64,000 bases of DNA from Ophiura sarsii. Taxonomy: Eukaryota; Echinodermata; Ophiuroidea; Amphilepidida; Ophiuridae. Shown here one piece after another: positions 48,386 through 58,799 of the stretch. The stretch is taken from assembly GCA_035610835.1 (NCBI GenBank), contig CM069452.1, forward strand, positions 13,363,753-13,427,752, in the 5' to 3' direction. The translations under genes and the position numbers were made by a program. Each line of letters opens with the position of its first letter. Within the stretch, counting starts at the first letter, position 1. Below the pieces are notes generated by a model. The model did not search any database. It saw only the letters and a list, made by a program, of their open reading frames with translations, and had not been told where the DNA came from.

Positions 48386-49803
48386 TCACTTCTTCCAGAA
48401 AGCACCTTTTCGCTTAGTTTTCCCCGGAGTTTGATGGCTCTTTGTTTGATAGCACTTAGAACAGTAATAGTCTGTTGTCCCTGTGCCATAAAAAGCACAC
48501 CCTGAAGAACGACACGGTTTAGTGCCTGGTGCGGGTCTGCCTCCATCCCCTTTGCTTTTAGATGGAGCTCCAGACCTATGTTCCGTGGAACTTGGTTCTG
48601 TCTTAGGTAAAGATTTCTGCATATTGCTCACATCATAACTGTCGTATGGCTGTGACCTGGGGTTGGACTGCGGTTGACTCGTAGGACGCCCTCTGTATTG
48701 CTCTCCTCTTGGGGCTGACATTCTTCCATCAGTAGATGTCATATTTGTCTGTGGTGCTGGTCGCATACCCGGAGGAAACTGATTTGGTGGTGAGTACCCA
48801 GTGTTCTTGTTGTGTCTTGCCTGCTGATCACCTGCTGAACTACCACCATTGTGCTTTGGATTTGCTAGTCTATTCACATATATAATAGACTCAGGCACTG
48901 GCTGTTGCTCCCGTACTGGTTGTTGTCGAGTTGGTTGTTTTCCTGCTTGCTGCCCCCTGGATGTGGGGTTCATTCTTGGATTCCCTCCACCGCCCGAGTG
49001 TTGTTGAGGATATCTGTTGGGTATCCCTCCTCGTTTTTGAGGGATATCATAAGTGTCTAATGGAAGCTCAGATTGCCCTTGTAAGGGATTGCCTATTTGA
49101 CTTGTATGGTTACTAGACACAGCGTTCATCCTTTGATGATGCTGTGCCCTAGATATCTGCTGTAAATGATGCGATGATGCCTCATTCTCTAGTAATCTCA
49201 ACAGCTTCTGTTCCTCATCAAATCTTACTTTGGCCCGCTCTAGATAGTTACGGATCATCTCCTCGTGCAGTTGGTGTCTTTTCTCTGTCATCTTTGCGCC
49301 AACTACCAATGACTGATCCTCAATATCTATTGTGCTTACCTGCGGTGATGTTTTCTCTATATGAGGCACAGTCACAACAGAAGAAGCGCCTATCTCTACT
49401 TTACCCTTTTTGTGATGACCTCCTTTCTCAAGACCCGAGAAAAATTTCAATTTTGAGCCGAAAGAAGTTTTCTTCTTCATCTTCTTGTCCTTTCCATTTC
49501 TCGAATCGCTCTTCTCCGACTCACTAGAGCTACTTCTTGAGATTTGCCTCTGCATATCATCAAGACCATTTTCACTCCGACTACTTTCCACAGAGATATC
49601 CCGTCGCATTCCAGGTATGGGTACAATCACCAAGTTGAGATATCTTTTGAGAATCGCAAGTTTTTGAGTCATACTTAGGTGTAGTTTTCCATTTGGTGTG
49701 CTATTATCATTTTCGTCTTTATTCCACTGCCAGTTTGGACCGGGATCTATGGAGAAGTGCAGTGGAAGAAGCTTGTGGTCACAATCTGTAATGGGTATAA
49801 CAG
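48386..49803 (-). CDS. OTUD7: OTUD7 last coding exon: end of OTU domain, linker, A20 zinc finger
   Basis: The acceptor is TTATTGCAG; two bases complete the Ala codon begun in the previous exon, then 471 codons and TGA. It opens with [21 protein letters not shown], which closes the OTU domain. An acidic/Ser-rich and then Lys-rich region follows ([18 protein letters not shown]), then a helical charged segment ([20 protein letters not shown]) that aligns with the human protein. The long low-complexity Gln/Pro/Gly region comes next, then the zinc finger with CRSSGC, an 11-residue spacer and CSKC. An upstream in-frame ATG lies in the intron and is not used. The low-complexity part is the region most likely to vary between relatives. 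Confidence 0.95.
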
Positions 49804-52800
49804 CTGCAATAAGGTAAAGGAATAAACAAAAACAGATTTTAACATTTGAATCAAAATAACATGGCATGGGTTGTGGGAACTTTTGAAAAACAAAATTATG
49901 GACATGACTGCTGCAATTAAAACATTAATATGAACTCATTCAAGAAAGATTTACTCATTGTTCAAATATGTATCAGAAAACTTAACACAAGCAATTAAAT
50001 CCTCTTAAGCATAAGACAGAAACACCTTTGCATTGATTTGCAACTAGTAGGCAGAAATGTGTATAGCGTTTGCTAAATCTATGTTTCAGAGACAATTGAC
50101 AAAACTACACAAGTGATAGAAGAGGTCATTCCAAGCAATTTTCAATCAACTACTGATCCACACAGTGGCGTACTCAGCTTTTGGAAACTGGAGGGGGGGG
50201 CACGACCATAGTTGTACTGACAAGAGGCATGATGTACCGACAATTTTTTTTACAGACTCCCAAAAAAATTGTAAAACATGCACAATTTTTTACCCGTCAG
50301 CAGCTGAAATCTTGATAAGTGGGGGTGGGGGGGGGGGGGGGGGGGGGGGGTAGCGATGAACTTGTCCACGTAACCAGCCGGAAAAAATTGCATGGTCAAA
50401 ATCACAAATCTACCGACGGAGGGTCGTTTTTACCAACAGGGTTATTTCAGGGGGCTCTGGTCCCCCTGGACCCACCCCCCCCCCTGGGTACGCCACTGGA
50501 TCCACAGACATGTTCCCATTTCCCAACGCATCAGAATAAACCCAAGGAAACATTCATTTCTCAACCAGACTTTCAAATTTATGTTCATCAAATATCTGGC
50601 TATGAATGAATACTATCTAATCCATCCTTCGCAAAACTTCCTGTGTTAACATCTTCTAGGAGATTCGCCTCCAGGATAAACTTTTTGAAAGAAACCCAGT
50701 GATAGAAATTCAGCAAGAATCAGCCCATCAATTCCTGCACAGATTTACACAATCAATCTTGCGTATTGTTGCTGTTCTGTCAAAACCTTGTTTGTTTTTC
50801 CAGCCCTTCAGCATGTATAAAGTAAAACTGCACAACGGTTATGCATGGGAAGTGTTGCTTCATACATCGTTCAGGGGCAAGGTTTTGAAAGATGTGTTTT
50901 TGGCCGAGGAACAGACTGCCTGAAGGTTATACATAGGAGGAAGTATTACTTTATACATGCTGAAGGGCCAGATGCATGGGGATTTTGACAGAACAGCGAC
51001 GATATAGCAATGTTGATACTCAAAATATTTCAGTCCTACACTGAACTATCAAAATCTCCTATACAATTCACAACAAAATTCAATCCATGAATACAACAAA
51101 GATTACCAAGTACACTGACCTTGTTGGTTTATCCTATTGTCCTTATCACTCATAGCATTCTTTAATCTCTCCATAGGAACCAAAGCTGAGAAATGAGCTG
51201 CATCATAGGTAAGCACCAGCGGAGACTTCTGACATGTCTGATACTGACAATCTAATGGTAGATAGATGCCTCCGAATGGAATAGGAGCAAATGCTTCACC
51301 ATCTGCATCCCGTAGCACTGTGTCAGCTACTATAATGATGGGTCTCTGAAGGATGTTGGCTAATACAAATACATGGAATTCTTCTAGACTCTCGTAGAGT
51401 GGGTCTTCATCGTCATCCATGGGCGAGGGCGGGGTTAAGGTGGTAGGGGAGTCAGGTTCCTCCATCAAGGTGCCAAGTGAACTGTAATTAAATGAAACAA
51501 CAATGATTAAGTAACCTGTAATTGACAGAATGCTAATGTAGCACACAAGTTAATATCAGCCTCACATGAAACCCTTAAAATAGTCTGGAAATTGTTTTAA
51601 ATCACCTATATTAATGTCAAAAGCACCCTTCCTTTAACAATTTTAACGTAGCGTTATCATTTATTGCATACTGTTTGATCCACACACTGCATAGATGAGA
51701 GTGCAATTTCCCTCATGCTCTACCCACACGCACTGAACAACTGCGTAGTATGCATTAAAGGAATGGTGGCTTTTAATGTTACGGTTAGTGATGGCCGATC
51801 CTAATCAGGAGATCGGAATCTGTGCTGATCTGCATTGAATCCGCATTGGATCGGGATCGGGGAAAAAATGGATGTTACCGATCCACCCTACCGATCTAGC
51901 AATTAATGATCCCCTCGGAAGGAAATAAAAAAATAACAACAACGTTTTTAGAAAGTAAATCATTATTCCCGGTATGTCATGTTACGCTAGTGTGGTAAAT
52001 AACAATTTTGGTACCACCCAATAGATCGCACATGGTATTGCGCAATTACTAGACTGAGACTGTGCCGCCCTCATACATCGCTCTATTAATAGTACAGTGC
52101 CAGGGAATAAACGGTAATCTTGAAGACTGGTGGATGTACACTTATGATGAATTAAAATGGCGACGCACAGTGATGAATGAAAACAAACTTTCTTCGGCAA
52201 AAAAAGGCAAAATACGCCAGAAAGTAATTGTAATAGTGAAAATTATGAAACTTCTTTGCCAGGAATAACTTGCAGAATTTAATATGTAATATGTTGTCAT
52301 GCAGGGAAGAAAATCGGACTAAAAGTAAGCTTATATATTCGTGCTGGTTTCAAATTATAATATGGGAGATCTGAATCAGGATCTGAATCTGCCCGATCTG
52401 TAAATTTTCTGATTGGAGATCGGACGTACCGATCTAGGTTGGATCGGCTATCACTAGTTACGGTTATATATGAAGTCATACAACAATCACTTGTTTACAT
52501 AACTTATTTAGTAAAACTGATTGAGTAGATTGAAGCCAAATTTGATTAGTGCATCAAATAGATCTGTATGTGATGTGGCTGATAAAATGTAGTGTCATTG
52601 TGAAGGGAATAAATAAATTTCTCTTATATGCAACATGGTATGATCAAGTCAGAAATGATCAAAATATGGGTGCTTAAAAAAATGAAGGAGTTTTTATGAA
52701 AGCTATACATGCAGTTGACATATTGGTTTTGAAATACCAAGCAAACATAGCCATGAATATTTAGAGAATATACGTTATGCTATATGCGTTGTGTTTATAA

Positions 52801-55800
52801 TACAGCATTGTTGTGTGTGCGTTGACCATACACGACTCCAAATATTGTACAGCCTATACATTATAAGACCAACGTATACGCCGGCATCTTTGTGTAGAGC
52901 ATGTTTGAACATCTTACCGTGATGACCATACGCTGCGAAGGTATTATTATTCAACTAATTACTATATATTATCGGTCTCATAATATAGTGCGTATCGGCT
53001 GAAAATTGGCAAAAAACAACAAATCAAATTGCCTTTTGACATCCAAAACCACACCCACTATATAAGAATGGGTTATTATGACCAAGCAAATATAGCCATA
53101 CAAGTTGGGTATTTACTGAATAAGTAGATGACAAATCACTTACGATCCACCACCAGTTGGTGATTTATTAAGCAGACGAGGTTCTGCCGAGGCTAGCTTC
53201 AGAAGGGATTTCCATTCTTCATTCCATTCCTCTTCTGAGTACAATAAACCAGTCTGTGAATAAAACAGGTAGTTTAATTATTTTTAAATACAAACTTAGA
53301 CTTTCCAGATTCTCTCCCAAATACAAGGCATTATAAGATGATCCATCCAATAGTATAATATCGAGGGCTCTGAAACACAAGGCCTCATCTCCATTTTTTC
53401 AAAAATAAGATTTTTGTATCAACATTTTTAGAAAGAAATTCTATTTCCAGTAACACACAGCCTTATCTCCATGACACAACCCCTGTCAAAGTTATAGCCA
53501 GTATCACAAGGCCTCATATCCATCTCCCCAATGTGTTTAAAAATCTTCAATACACTTTTTCTCAGAATGGTCAAAATGGTTAAGGCCTTGTATTTCTGAG
53601 CCCTCGATACGAATAATTCATCATCTAACAAATAAAAACAACTTATTTTCCTGTAACTAAAGTACCCTCTAATAGACCAAGCATTGATGCTAAAAACAGA
53701 TCAAGGAGATTTATGGAAGGATTGCATTTATGTTCAAATAATATAATATAAACAAGAATAATGATTATCAATCATGATAATTAATGCTACCGAGTTAGCA
53801 ACAAGATAACAACGTTTTATCATCTCAATTTCTGATACTATTCCAGATTTCTTTAAAACAATAACACTAACAACTCTGTTTGATTTTAGTCCTGATAAAT
53901 GTCATCCATTCGAAAGAGGGTTTTTTCTGGTCATGGCCTAAGAAGTTGGCCAAATTCATAATCCATGGTGCGTTGGGAGAATGAGCAGGCTGTAGATGGT
54001 ATAATGACCTTCTCTGTGGGTGACTATGTTGGATCAAGAAACTTTAACTACAAGGTCATATGATGTAGTTTAGTATTTAGTCAGCATATAGACTCAGAAG
54101 CTTCCCAAGAAAAAATGCCAATACTATTACGGGTTAACTTAATACATGATACAAAAAGTGCATGTACATACCTCTTTATTGACTTGTGTCTGTTGCCACC
54201 GCCATCTTCTTTTAAGTCTCAGCATACGTGGACTGTGTATGTTTTCTGTCAAGGCATGGTATAAGGCTTTTCTAAGAGTCAGTTGTCGATCATGTAAACC
54301 CCACATTCCTATAGAACAAATAAAACAAATATAAGATTAGAGATATTTTACTTAGTTCTGTGGGTTACTAGAATGATTCAAATATTCATCTTTCCCAAAG
54401 TAGGCCAGTGCACTTAACTGTTGAAAACCCCCGATTGTCTTTTGACTGAACTCAAACTGACAACCTTTGCATTAAATGCACAACACTCTTAACCGTTGAG
54501 CTACAGAGGCAAGTAACAGAGAAATGAAAGATTATAATCTATAGGTATTACATTCCAGGTTGTCCTTCAATTACCTATAGTTTAATCAGTTCCAAATTGG
54601 CGAAAATATTCGGTTCTAATCGCTCCGCGCACAAAAGTAATCCAAGCGTACGCGGACGATTATGGCCACACGCACACAGTTTTGGATGCACGCTTGTATC
54701 ACGCATATGATGCACATTGCGTTGGTGCCTTCATGCGTGCCCGCGTACTTCTGTATTCATTCGCTGCTGTAAGGCGGCTTTGCCAATTTGGAACTGATCA
54801 AACTATAACGTAAGTCATCAGGAAGAAGTATTGTATAAATACTTGATTACATTGACATGAGAGATTTTATGTAATCCACTAACTGAATGATATTATTGGT
54901 ATTTCCCCACCCACTACCTTCCATTCAGAAACCTAGGTGTTGCATCGGTATTTCTCTGTATATAATACATTGGAGGTAACATAAAACTACCTAGATTTGA
55001 TATAATCCACTAACTGATTGATATTATTGGTATTTCCCCACCCACTACCTTCCATTCAGAAACCTAGGTGTTGCATCGGTATTTCTCTGTATATAATACT
55101 TTGGAGGTAACATAAAACTCCCTAGATTTTATATAATCCACTAACTGATTGATATTATTGGTATTTCCCCACCCACTACCTTCCATTCAGAAACCTAGGT
55201 ATTGCATCATGAAAAAAGAGACGCATCACGCGCCTGTATGCGATTTAAAACGTTGCATGAAAATGATAAAATGAGACACCATGCATCGCATGCCTTGACG
55301 AAGAAATTGTACAAAAACATGTAATCCACATACCCCCAGATGGCACAGTGACCACGGTCGAATTCTGTTAATGCTCAGCCTGTGAGTATCATAATCATAT
55401 CAATACTCACCCAGAGAAGCAGCATGAAGTAGACAATTGCCATCTCCAGTAGTAGCCATTGGCCATAGTCTAGGACAGGTATCTGCCCACCAATTCAAAC
55501 AATCTAACAATAAAAAGATGATAATCATGTTATAATCAAATTACCGTATATTACCTGTTTGTGTATGACCGCCTACGACGACCATAGACAACTTCAAACA
55601 TGGTACAGCCTATACATTATGAGACCAATGTATATAGCAAAATAGCTACAAACTATATTTTATTCTCTAATCGTGATTTAAAATGAAGACAAATATCTAG
55701 AATTTAATTTGATAAGACCCAGAATAGAAAACCGTTGCAAGTGCGAAACCTACTGGCTGGGAGATTCCCTTATGGGAATAGTTCAGAATACCCATGTAAT

Positions 55801-57791
55801 CAGCAAATGCAAAAACATCTAAGGAAGTCTGGTGGTCATATTCGAACATTTAATTTGCTGAATCAACAATGATATCTAAACTGTAACACCTATAATATAA
55901 CATATGTATGCAAAGTTGCGAATGTATAATATTATGTAAATAAATCTCTGGCTTGGAGGATTTTTCTTTTTTTAAAGTTTTGACAAAATGGGGTCAACGG
56001 TCATGTAGGGGTCATTTGAGGTAAATTTGTGTACACCATGAGCATCTCAAGTCCCCTTTACCCAAAGATTATTGTCACCAAGTTTAGTTGAAATTAAAAT
56101 CTGGATTTTTCATACGAGAGCACTGAATATGATTATTCTAACCAAAAGGGCCAACCAAAAGGGAACACCCCCATCCATGGACACCCTGACAGACATTGCA
56201 TGATGCCAATATCCCCCTCCGGCTTTTAACCAGTGGGATAAAAAGTCACTGAAGATAAATGTTTGGCTCATGATGCAATCAATATTTAAAGGGGCATTAA
56301 GAGATGTGGTGGAGGCAGCGCCCTTAATTACAAAAATGTATGATAAAAACTGGGATTTGTATATTTTTACAATTGTATTACATGTATGAACTTATATCTA
56401 TTAGGATTTAGAAAAATCAGCCCTCTTTGTACAACAAAACATAGATTCAAAAATGCTGGTAGAGCCGCAACCAGCATTTTACATGGTTAGGGGTGGTATT
56501 CCAACATATTTAAAACATTGTTTTATTCAAGTTTTGCCGGGTTTTTTAAGTAGAAACAACAATAATGGCAATTTTTAATGTTCATCTTGAATTCTAAAGT
56601 AAATTAATTAAAATTAAACAATTCAACATGACATTGCGTCCCTTTAAACCCACCATCTCTCTCTCATGCAAGCAGTGGTGAATCTAGGGGATACAGGGAT
56701 GGCACATACTATTGGGGCCACTTGAAGGGGGAACCCCTGAGCCGTTATGATGAAAGTTAATTCAGTGATATAAATAGCTTGAGCTGATATTATGGTAAAG
56801 TTTTCAAAAAGGTGGGTGTTAGAGGTTGGACAGGGGAGCAATTCCAGTGCTTGTCATGGGTGCTATTTAGATTGCAAGGTAAATTTGTTAAGAGAATAAT
56901 GACTGCATCCAGCTGTTTTCATGAAGTTGTTTTGAAATCAGAAGTTGTTGTTGGTTGTTGTGGTCTAAGGAATTCTGATGGACTTTGTGAGTTGTTGAAG
57001 ACATGACCTTAAAGTTCACAACAACTGATCAGATGGTATAGTGCATCTGCATACCATCTGTTTTCATGAAGTTGTTTTGAAATCATAAGTTGTTGTTGTT
57101 GGATGTTGTTGGTTGTTGTGGACTGAGGAATTCTGATGGATTTTGTAAGTTGTTGAAGACATGACCTTTTTAATTTAAATATCATTCATACACTCTTTGT
57201 AGTGTTGAACCAATCAGAAAGCAAGAAATTCAAATATGCGGAGTGCATTGAAAGTGTCTAATACACTCCGCATGTGCGCCGTTTGTTTTGTTTCGTTGTT
57301 CAGACATCCCAGGTTCGCCGATTTTCACTGTTAGGGTGTTAACAGACTTGTTAACATGTTTTATTCATTATTACATAGATCAAAATGATGCTCAAATGTG
57401 TGAATTTTGATTTGTATAGTGTTGTGTATGAATTAGGTCAATACATGCGGGTCGTGCCATTATTCACACATCAACATCAGCGCGCATGCATTGATTTGTC
57501 TAATTTCTCTTGAAACAACACATACGCATTTATTGACCTATAAATATCTCACAAACTTACTAGCATTTTCCAAACTGACCATGGTAGTCAACTCCAATAG
57601 ATCTTTTTCAATGAATGACCTAAACTCCATATTGTATACATCTAAATCTGGCAATACAAATGTATACATAGGTGTCTCTACTAGATGGTGACCTGAAGCA
57701 GGATCCTGACTATCCTGATCCACTTCTTGTCTCGTTAATCCTACTGCACGAGCGTTGGCTTTCGATATACCTCGCACTAACTTCTTTTGAG
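48386..57791 (-). CDS. OTUD7: OTUD7 (Cezanne-type) deubiquitinase, 5' end missing
   Basis: Six exons (57791-57561, 55503-55411, 54308-54172, 53253-53144, 51481-51120, 49803-48386) have canonical sites and matching phases. They join to 782 residues plus stop. OTUD7 proteins are cysteine proteases of the OTU A20 subgroup; the human Cezanne enzyme prefers Lys11-linked ubiquitin chains and restrains NF-kB signalling. Visible order: [20 protein letters not shown] at the start of the OTU domain; catalytic Cys in [11 protein letters not shown] (residue about 100); [38 protein letters not shown]; catalytic His in [10 protein letters not shown] (about 286); [12 protein letters not shown]; a basic stretch [10 protein letters not shown]; a Gln/Pro-rich disordered region; and an A20 zinc finger near the C-terminus (Cys spacing 4-11-2). 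The N-terminal UBA-like exon and start codon were not found and probably lie beyond 64000. The introns carry at least seven transposons. Confidence 0.95.
50163..50498. mobile_element. hAT-like element in OTUD7 intron, 8-bp TSD
   Basis: The ends are CAGTGGCGTACTCAG and CTGGGTACGCCACTG. The duplicated target GATCCACA stands at 50155-50162 and 50499-50506. Inside is a G run (about 50321-50350). Non-coding; non-autonomous hAT element. Confidence 0.92.
50764..51004. mobile_element. Foldback family FB5, copy 2
   Basis: TTGCTGTTCTGTCAAAACCT on the left and TTTTGACAGAACAGCGACGATA on the right, with the same interior as 4803-5063. It lies in the last OTUD7 intron, ending about 115 bases from the donor of the exon at 51120. 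Confidence 0.78.
51120..51481 (-). CDS. OTUD7: OTUD7 exon: OTU core with catalytic His
   Basis: The acceptor is TTAATTACAG; one base completes Ser, then 120 codons, and one base is carried into the next exon at an AACAAG/GTCAGT donor. It encodes an acidic loop ([15 protein letters not shown]), the core strands ([19 protein letters not shown]), the signature [14 protein letters not shown], and [10 protein letters not shown] with the catalytic His. This is the most conserved exon and matches vertebrate OTUD7 closely. Confidence 0.96.
51786..52456. mobile_element. hAT-like element in OTUD7 intron, 8-bp TSD
   Basis: The ends are TAGTGATGGCCGATCC and GGATCGGCTATCACTA. The target duplication GTTACGGT is exact at 51778-51785 and 52457-52464. 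Subterminal regions are full of 'gatcgg' and 'ccgatc' words in both orientations, as expected for transposase-binding repeats of hAT elements. At 671 bases it has no transposase frame. It looks young because the TSD is perfect. Confidence 0.92.
53144..53253 (-). CDS. OTUD7: OTUD7 exon
   Basis: 110 bases between a TTATTCACAG acceptor (phase 0) and a GATC/GTAAGT donor (two bases carried over). It encodes [20 protein letters not shown] followed by [11 protein letters not shown], which aligns with the helical segment between the RRWRWQQTQ motif and the OTU core of vertebrate OTUD7B. Confidence 0.93.
53361..53607. mobile_element. MITE family FB6, copy 2, TA-flanked
   Basis: TCGAGGGCTCTGAAACACAA at the left, TTGTATTTCTGAGCCCTCGA at the right, TA on both sides. 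Nearly collinear with 9526-9771. It sits in an OTUD7 intron 108 bases upstream of the exon at 53144-53253. Confidence 0.85.
54172..54308 (-). CDS. OTUD7: OTUD7 exon with RRWRWQQTQ motif
   Basis: The acceptor is GTTCTATAG; two bases complete Gly, then 45 codons ending in phase 0 at GAG/GTATGT. It encodes [20 protein letters not shown] and ends [15 protein letters not shown], a helical part of the OTU domain characteristic of the A20/Cezanne subgroup. Confidence 0.95.
54395..54515 (-). mobile_element. tRNA-derived SINE fragment in OTUD7 intron
   Basis: Minus strand: CTCTGTAGCTCAACGGTTAA (A box region) and AGTTTGAGTTC (B box region) 30-odd bases apart, followed by an AT-rich body. The ends are not defined. 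Confidence 0.55.
54576..54807. mobile_element. MITE family FB4, copy 3 (best preserved)
   Basis: TATAGTTTAATCAGTTCCAA at the left and TTGGAACTGATCAAACTATA at the right. The interior is CpG-rich with 'gcgcac', 'acgcgg' and 'gcgtgcccgcg' words. It lies in an OTUD7 intron. Confidence 0.85.
54864..55207. repeat. 131-bp tandem repeat, 2.6 copies
   Basis: 'taatccactaactga.tgatattattggtatttccccacccactaccttccattcagaaacctaggt' starts at 54872, 55003 and 55134, so the period is exactly 131. Identity is very high. It lies in an OTUD7 intron. Confidence 0.92.
55411..55503 (-). CDS. OTUD7: OTUD7 exon with catalytic Cys
   Basis: 93 bases; the acceptor is TATTGTTAG, the donor CTGG/GTGAGT, and both boundaries split codons after base one. 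It encodes [10 protein letters not shown] and then [16 protein letters not shown]. The Asp-Gly-Asn-Cys box is the OTU active-site loop; the Cys is the nucleophile. It matches vertebrate OTUD7 'LNWW' and '[16 protein letters not shown]' almost residue by residue, indicating an active enzyme. Confidence 0.96.
56286..56647. mobile_element. MITE family FB3, copy 2
   Basis: TTAAAGGGGCATTAAGAGAT at the left, GCGTCCCTTTAAA at the right. Nearly collinear with 31462-31817. The internal hairpin (AAATGCTGG ... CCAGCATTT) differs in its loop between the two copies. In an OTUD7 intron. Confidence 0.85.
56918..57170. repeat. Two-copy direct repeat, about 137-bp period
   Basis: 'ctgttttcatgaagttgttttgaaatca.aagttgttgttg' and 'gaattctgatgga.tttgt.agttgttgaagacatgacctt' occur at about 56912 and 57058. 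GTT-rich microsatellite expansion differs between the copies. In an OTUD7 intron. Confidence 0.8.
57200..57542. repeat. Dispersed repeat REP9, copy 2
   Basis: Same blocks and order as 14385-14835, including the hairpin 'gcggagtgcattgaaagtgtctaatacactccgc'. Its right end ('attgacctata') lies only 13 bases from the splice donor of the OTUD7 exon at 57561-57791. Confidence 0.75.
57561..57791 (-). CDS. OTUD7: OTUD7 first visible exon, entry to OTU domain
   Basis: 231 bases; the acceptor is TATATCATTTCAG, the donor GCTA/GTAAGT, and both boundaries split codons after base one. It encodes [15 protein letters not shown], a polar stretch ([12 protein letters not shown]) and [20 protein letters not shown]. 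The vertebrate counterpart has 'EKRLSRGIS' and 'PICAFQLPDLTVYNEDFRSF' here. The missing upstream exon would be expected to encode the UBA-like N-terminus. Confidence 0.92.
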
Positions 57792-57840
57792 CTGAAATGA
57801 TATAGAAGATAGTAATATGAATAATATGATGGTGCATATA

Positions 57841-58092
57841 TGTGACCCGTCACTTCAAAATGGACATGTTGGAGGCCCGAGTCAATTCTGAGTTATTGGT
57901 ATGATTTGAAAGAGAACATTTTAAGCTTTGAAATGATACCTTGTTGAATGTAATCGGACTTTGTAATCACAAGATATGAATTGAAGAAGCATATTTTTGT
58001 CTATTATTTTCTTTATATTTCACCGAATATATTGCCCTCTATCTCAAAACTGTGTTTGCCGACAACATGTCCTTTTGACGCGACTGGTCACA
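57841..58092. mobile_element. MITE with TGTGACC ends, TA-flanked
   Basis: TGTGACCCGTCACTTCAAAA on the left and TTTTGACGCGACTGGTCACA on the right, TA on both sides. It begins 50 bases upstream of the OTUD7 acceptor at 57792. Non-coding. Confidence 0.75.
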
Positions 58093-58730
58093 TACTGGAT
58101 ATAATCCATTAGGGCATCCCAATGTACATTTTGAGCTATTTTTACAACTCCAGAGACGAGTTTTCCATTCCAAAGACCATTCCCAAAGTCATAGTGTGCA
58201 ACCCACGCTTTACAACGCGTGGGGTACAAAATTGCTGAATTTTAACATAAGCGTGTGGTTGGGAGTTACCTGGTTATAATGCGTGTTTGTTTAAAAATCG
58301 TGGATGAAAAATAAAAAGCGTGCCGATCAACATGATAGCTGTTTTTATTGCTAAACCGCAAGTGTTTCTAACCTTTGTCACGCACAAAACTTACTAAAAG
58401 TAAGCTTATTTACTTATAAAATCATGTTTTTTCCAGGGCCAGGTGAAAAGGAAAAAGCGTGGGTTAAGACTTTTCAGTATAAAGGATGTTTTCATAAAAA
58501 GTGTGGGATAAAAACACCACTGCACACACTGAAAGTTCAATACAAACTCAGTGCCATAGGATCTAGGGATATCCATAGCACTTATAAAACTCGCCCATTG
58601 CTTGTGTGTTGGATTTCGATCACGACAGGAGCATGCGCAGATGCGATTTTTGTGTAAGTGGTCTGTGATTTTGTCAATATTATATTTTTACTGTGATTTG
58701 TCGATCTGCATTAAATGCAAAAAGAAACAA
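58093..58730. other. No gene recognised
   Basis: Probably OTUD7 intron. It contains several 'gcgtg' and 'gtgggat' words that may belong to an old repeat. No coding exon was seen. Confidence 0.4.
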
Positions 58731-58741
58731 CGCCTGGCCTC

Positions 58742-58781
<40 letters not shown>

Positions 58782-58799
58782 AATTTGCGCCACGGAGGC
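58731..58799 (-). tRNA. tRNA-Asn(GTT)-like sequence with damaged 3' end
   Basis: On the minus strand, GCCTCCG (acceptor side), TGGCGCAAATTGGTTAGCGC (D arm), TTCGG-CTGTTAA-CCGAA (anticodon arm, anticodon GTT) and GGTGGTTCGAGGCC (start of the T arm) follow in order and match eukaryotic tRNA-Asn closely. After GGCCA the sequence jumps to GGCG, so the outer T stem and most of the 3' acceptor strand are missing, as if about seven bases were deleted. It is probably a pseudogene or SINE head, not a working tRNA. A T-rich run follows. Confidence 0.6.

Noticed and set aside
49174..49527. 117-codon plus-strand frame inside the OTUD7 last exon
   Set aside because: Shadow of the strongly supported minus-strand coding exon.
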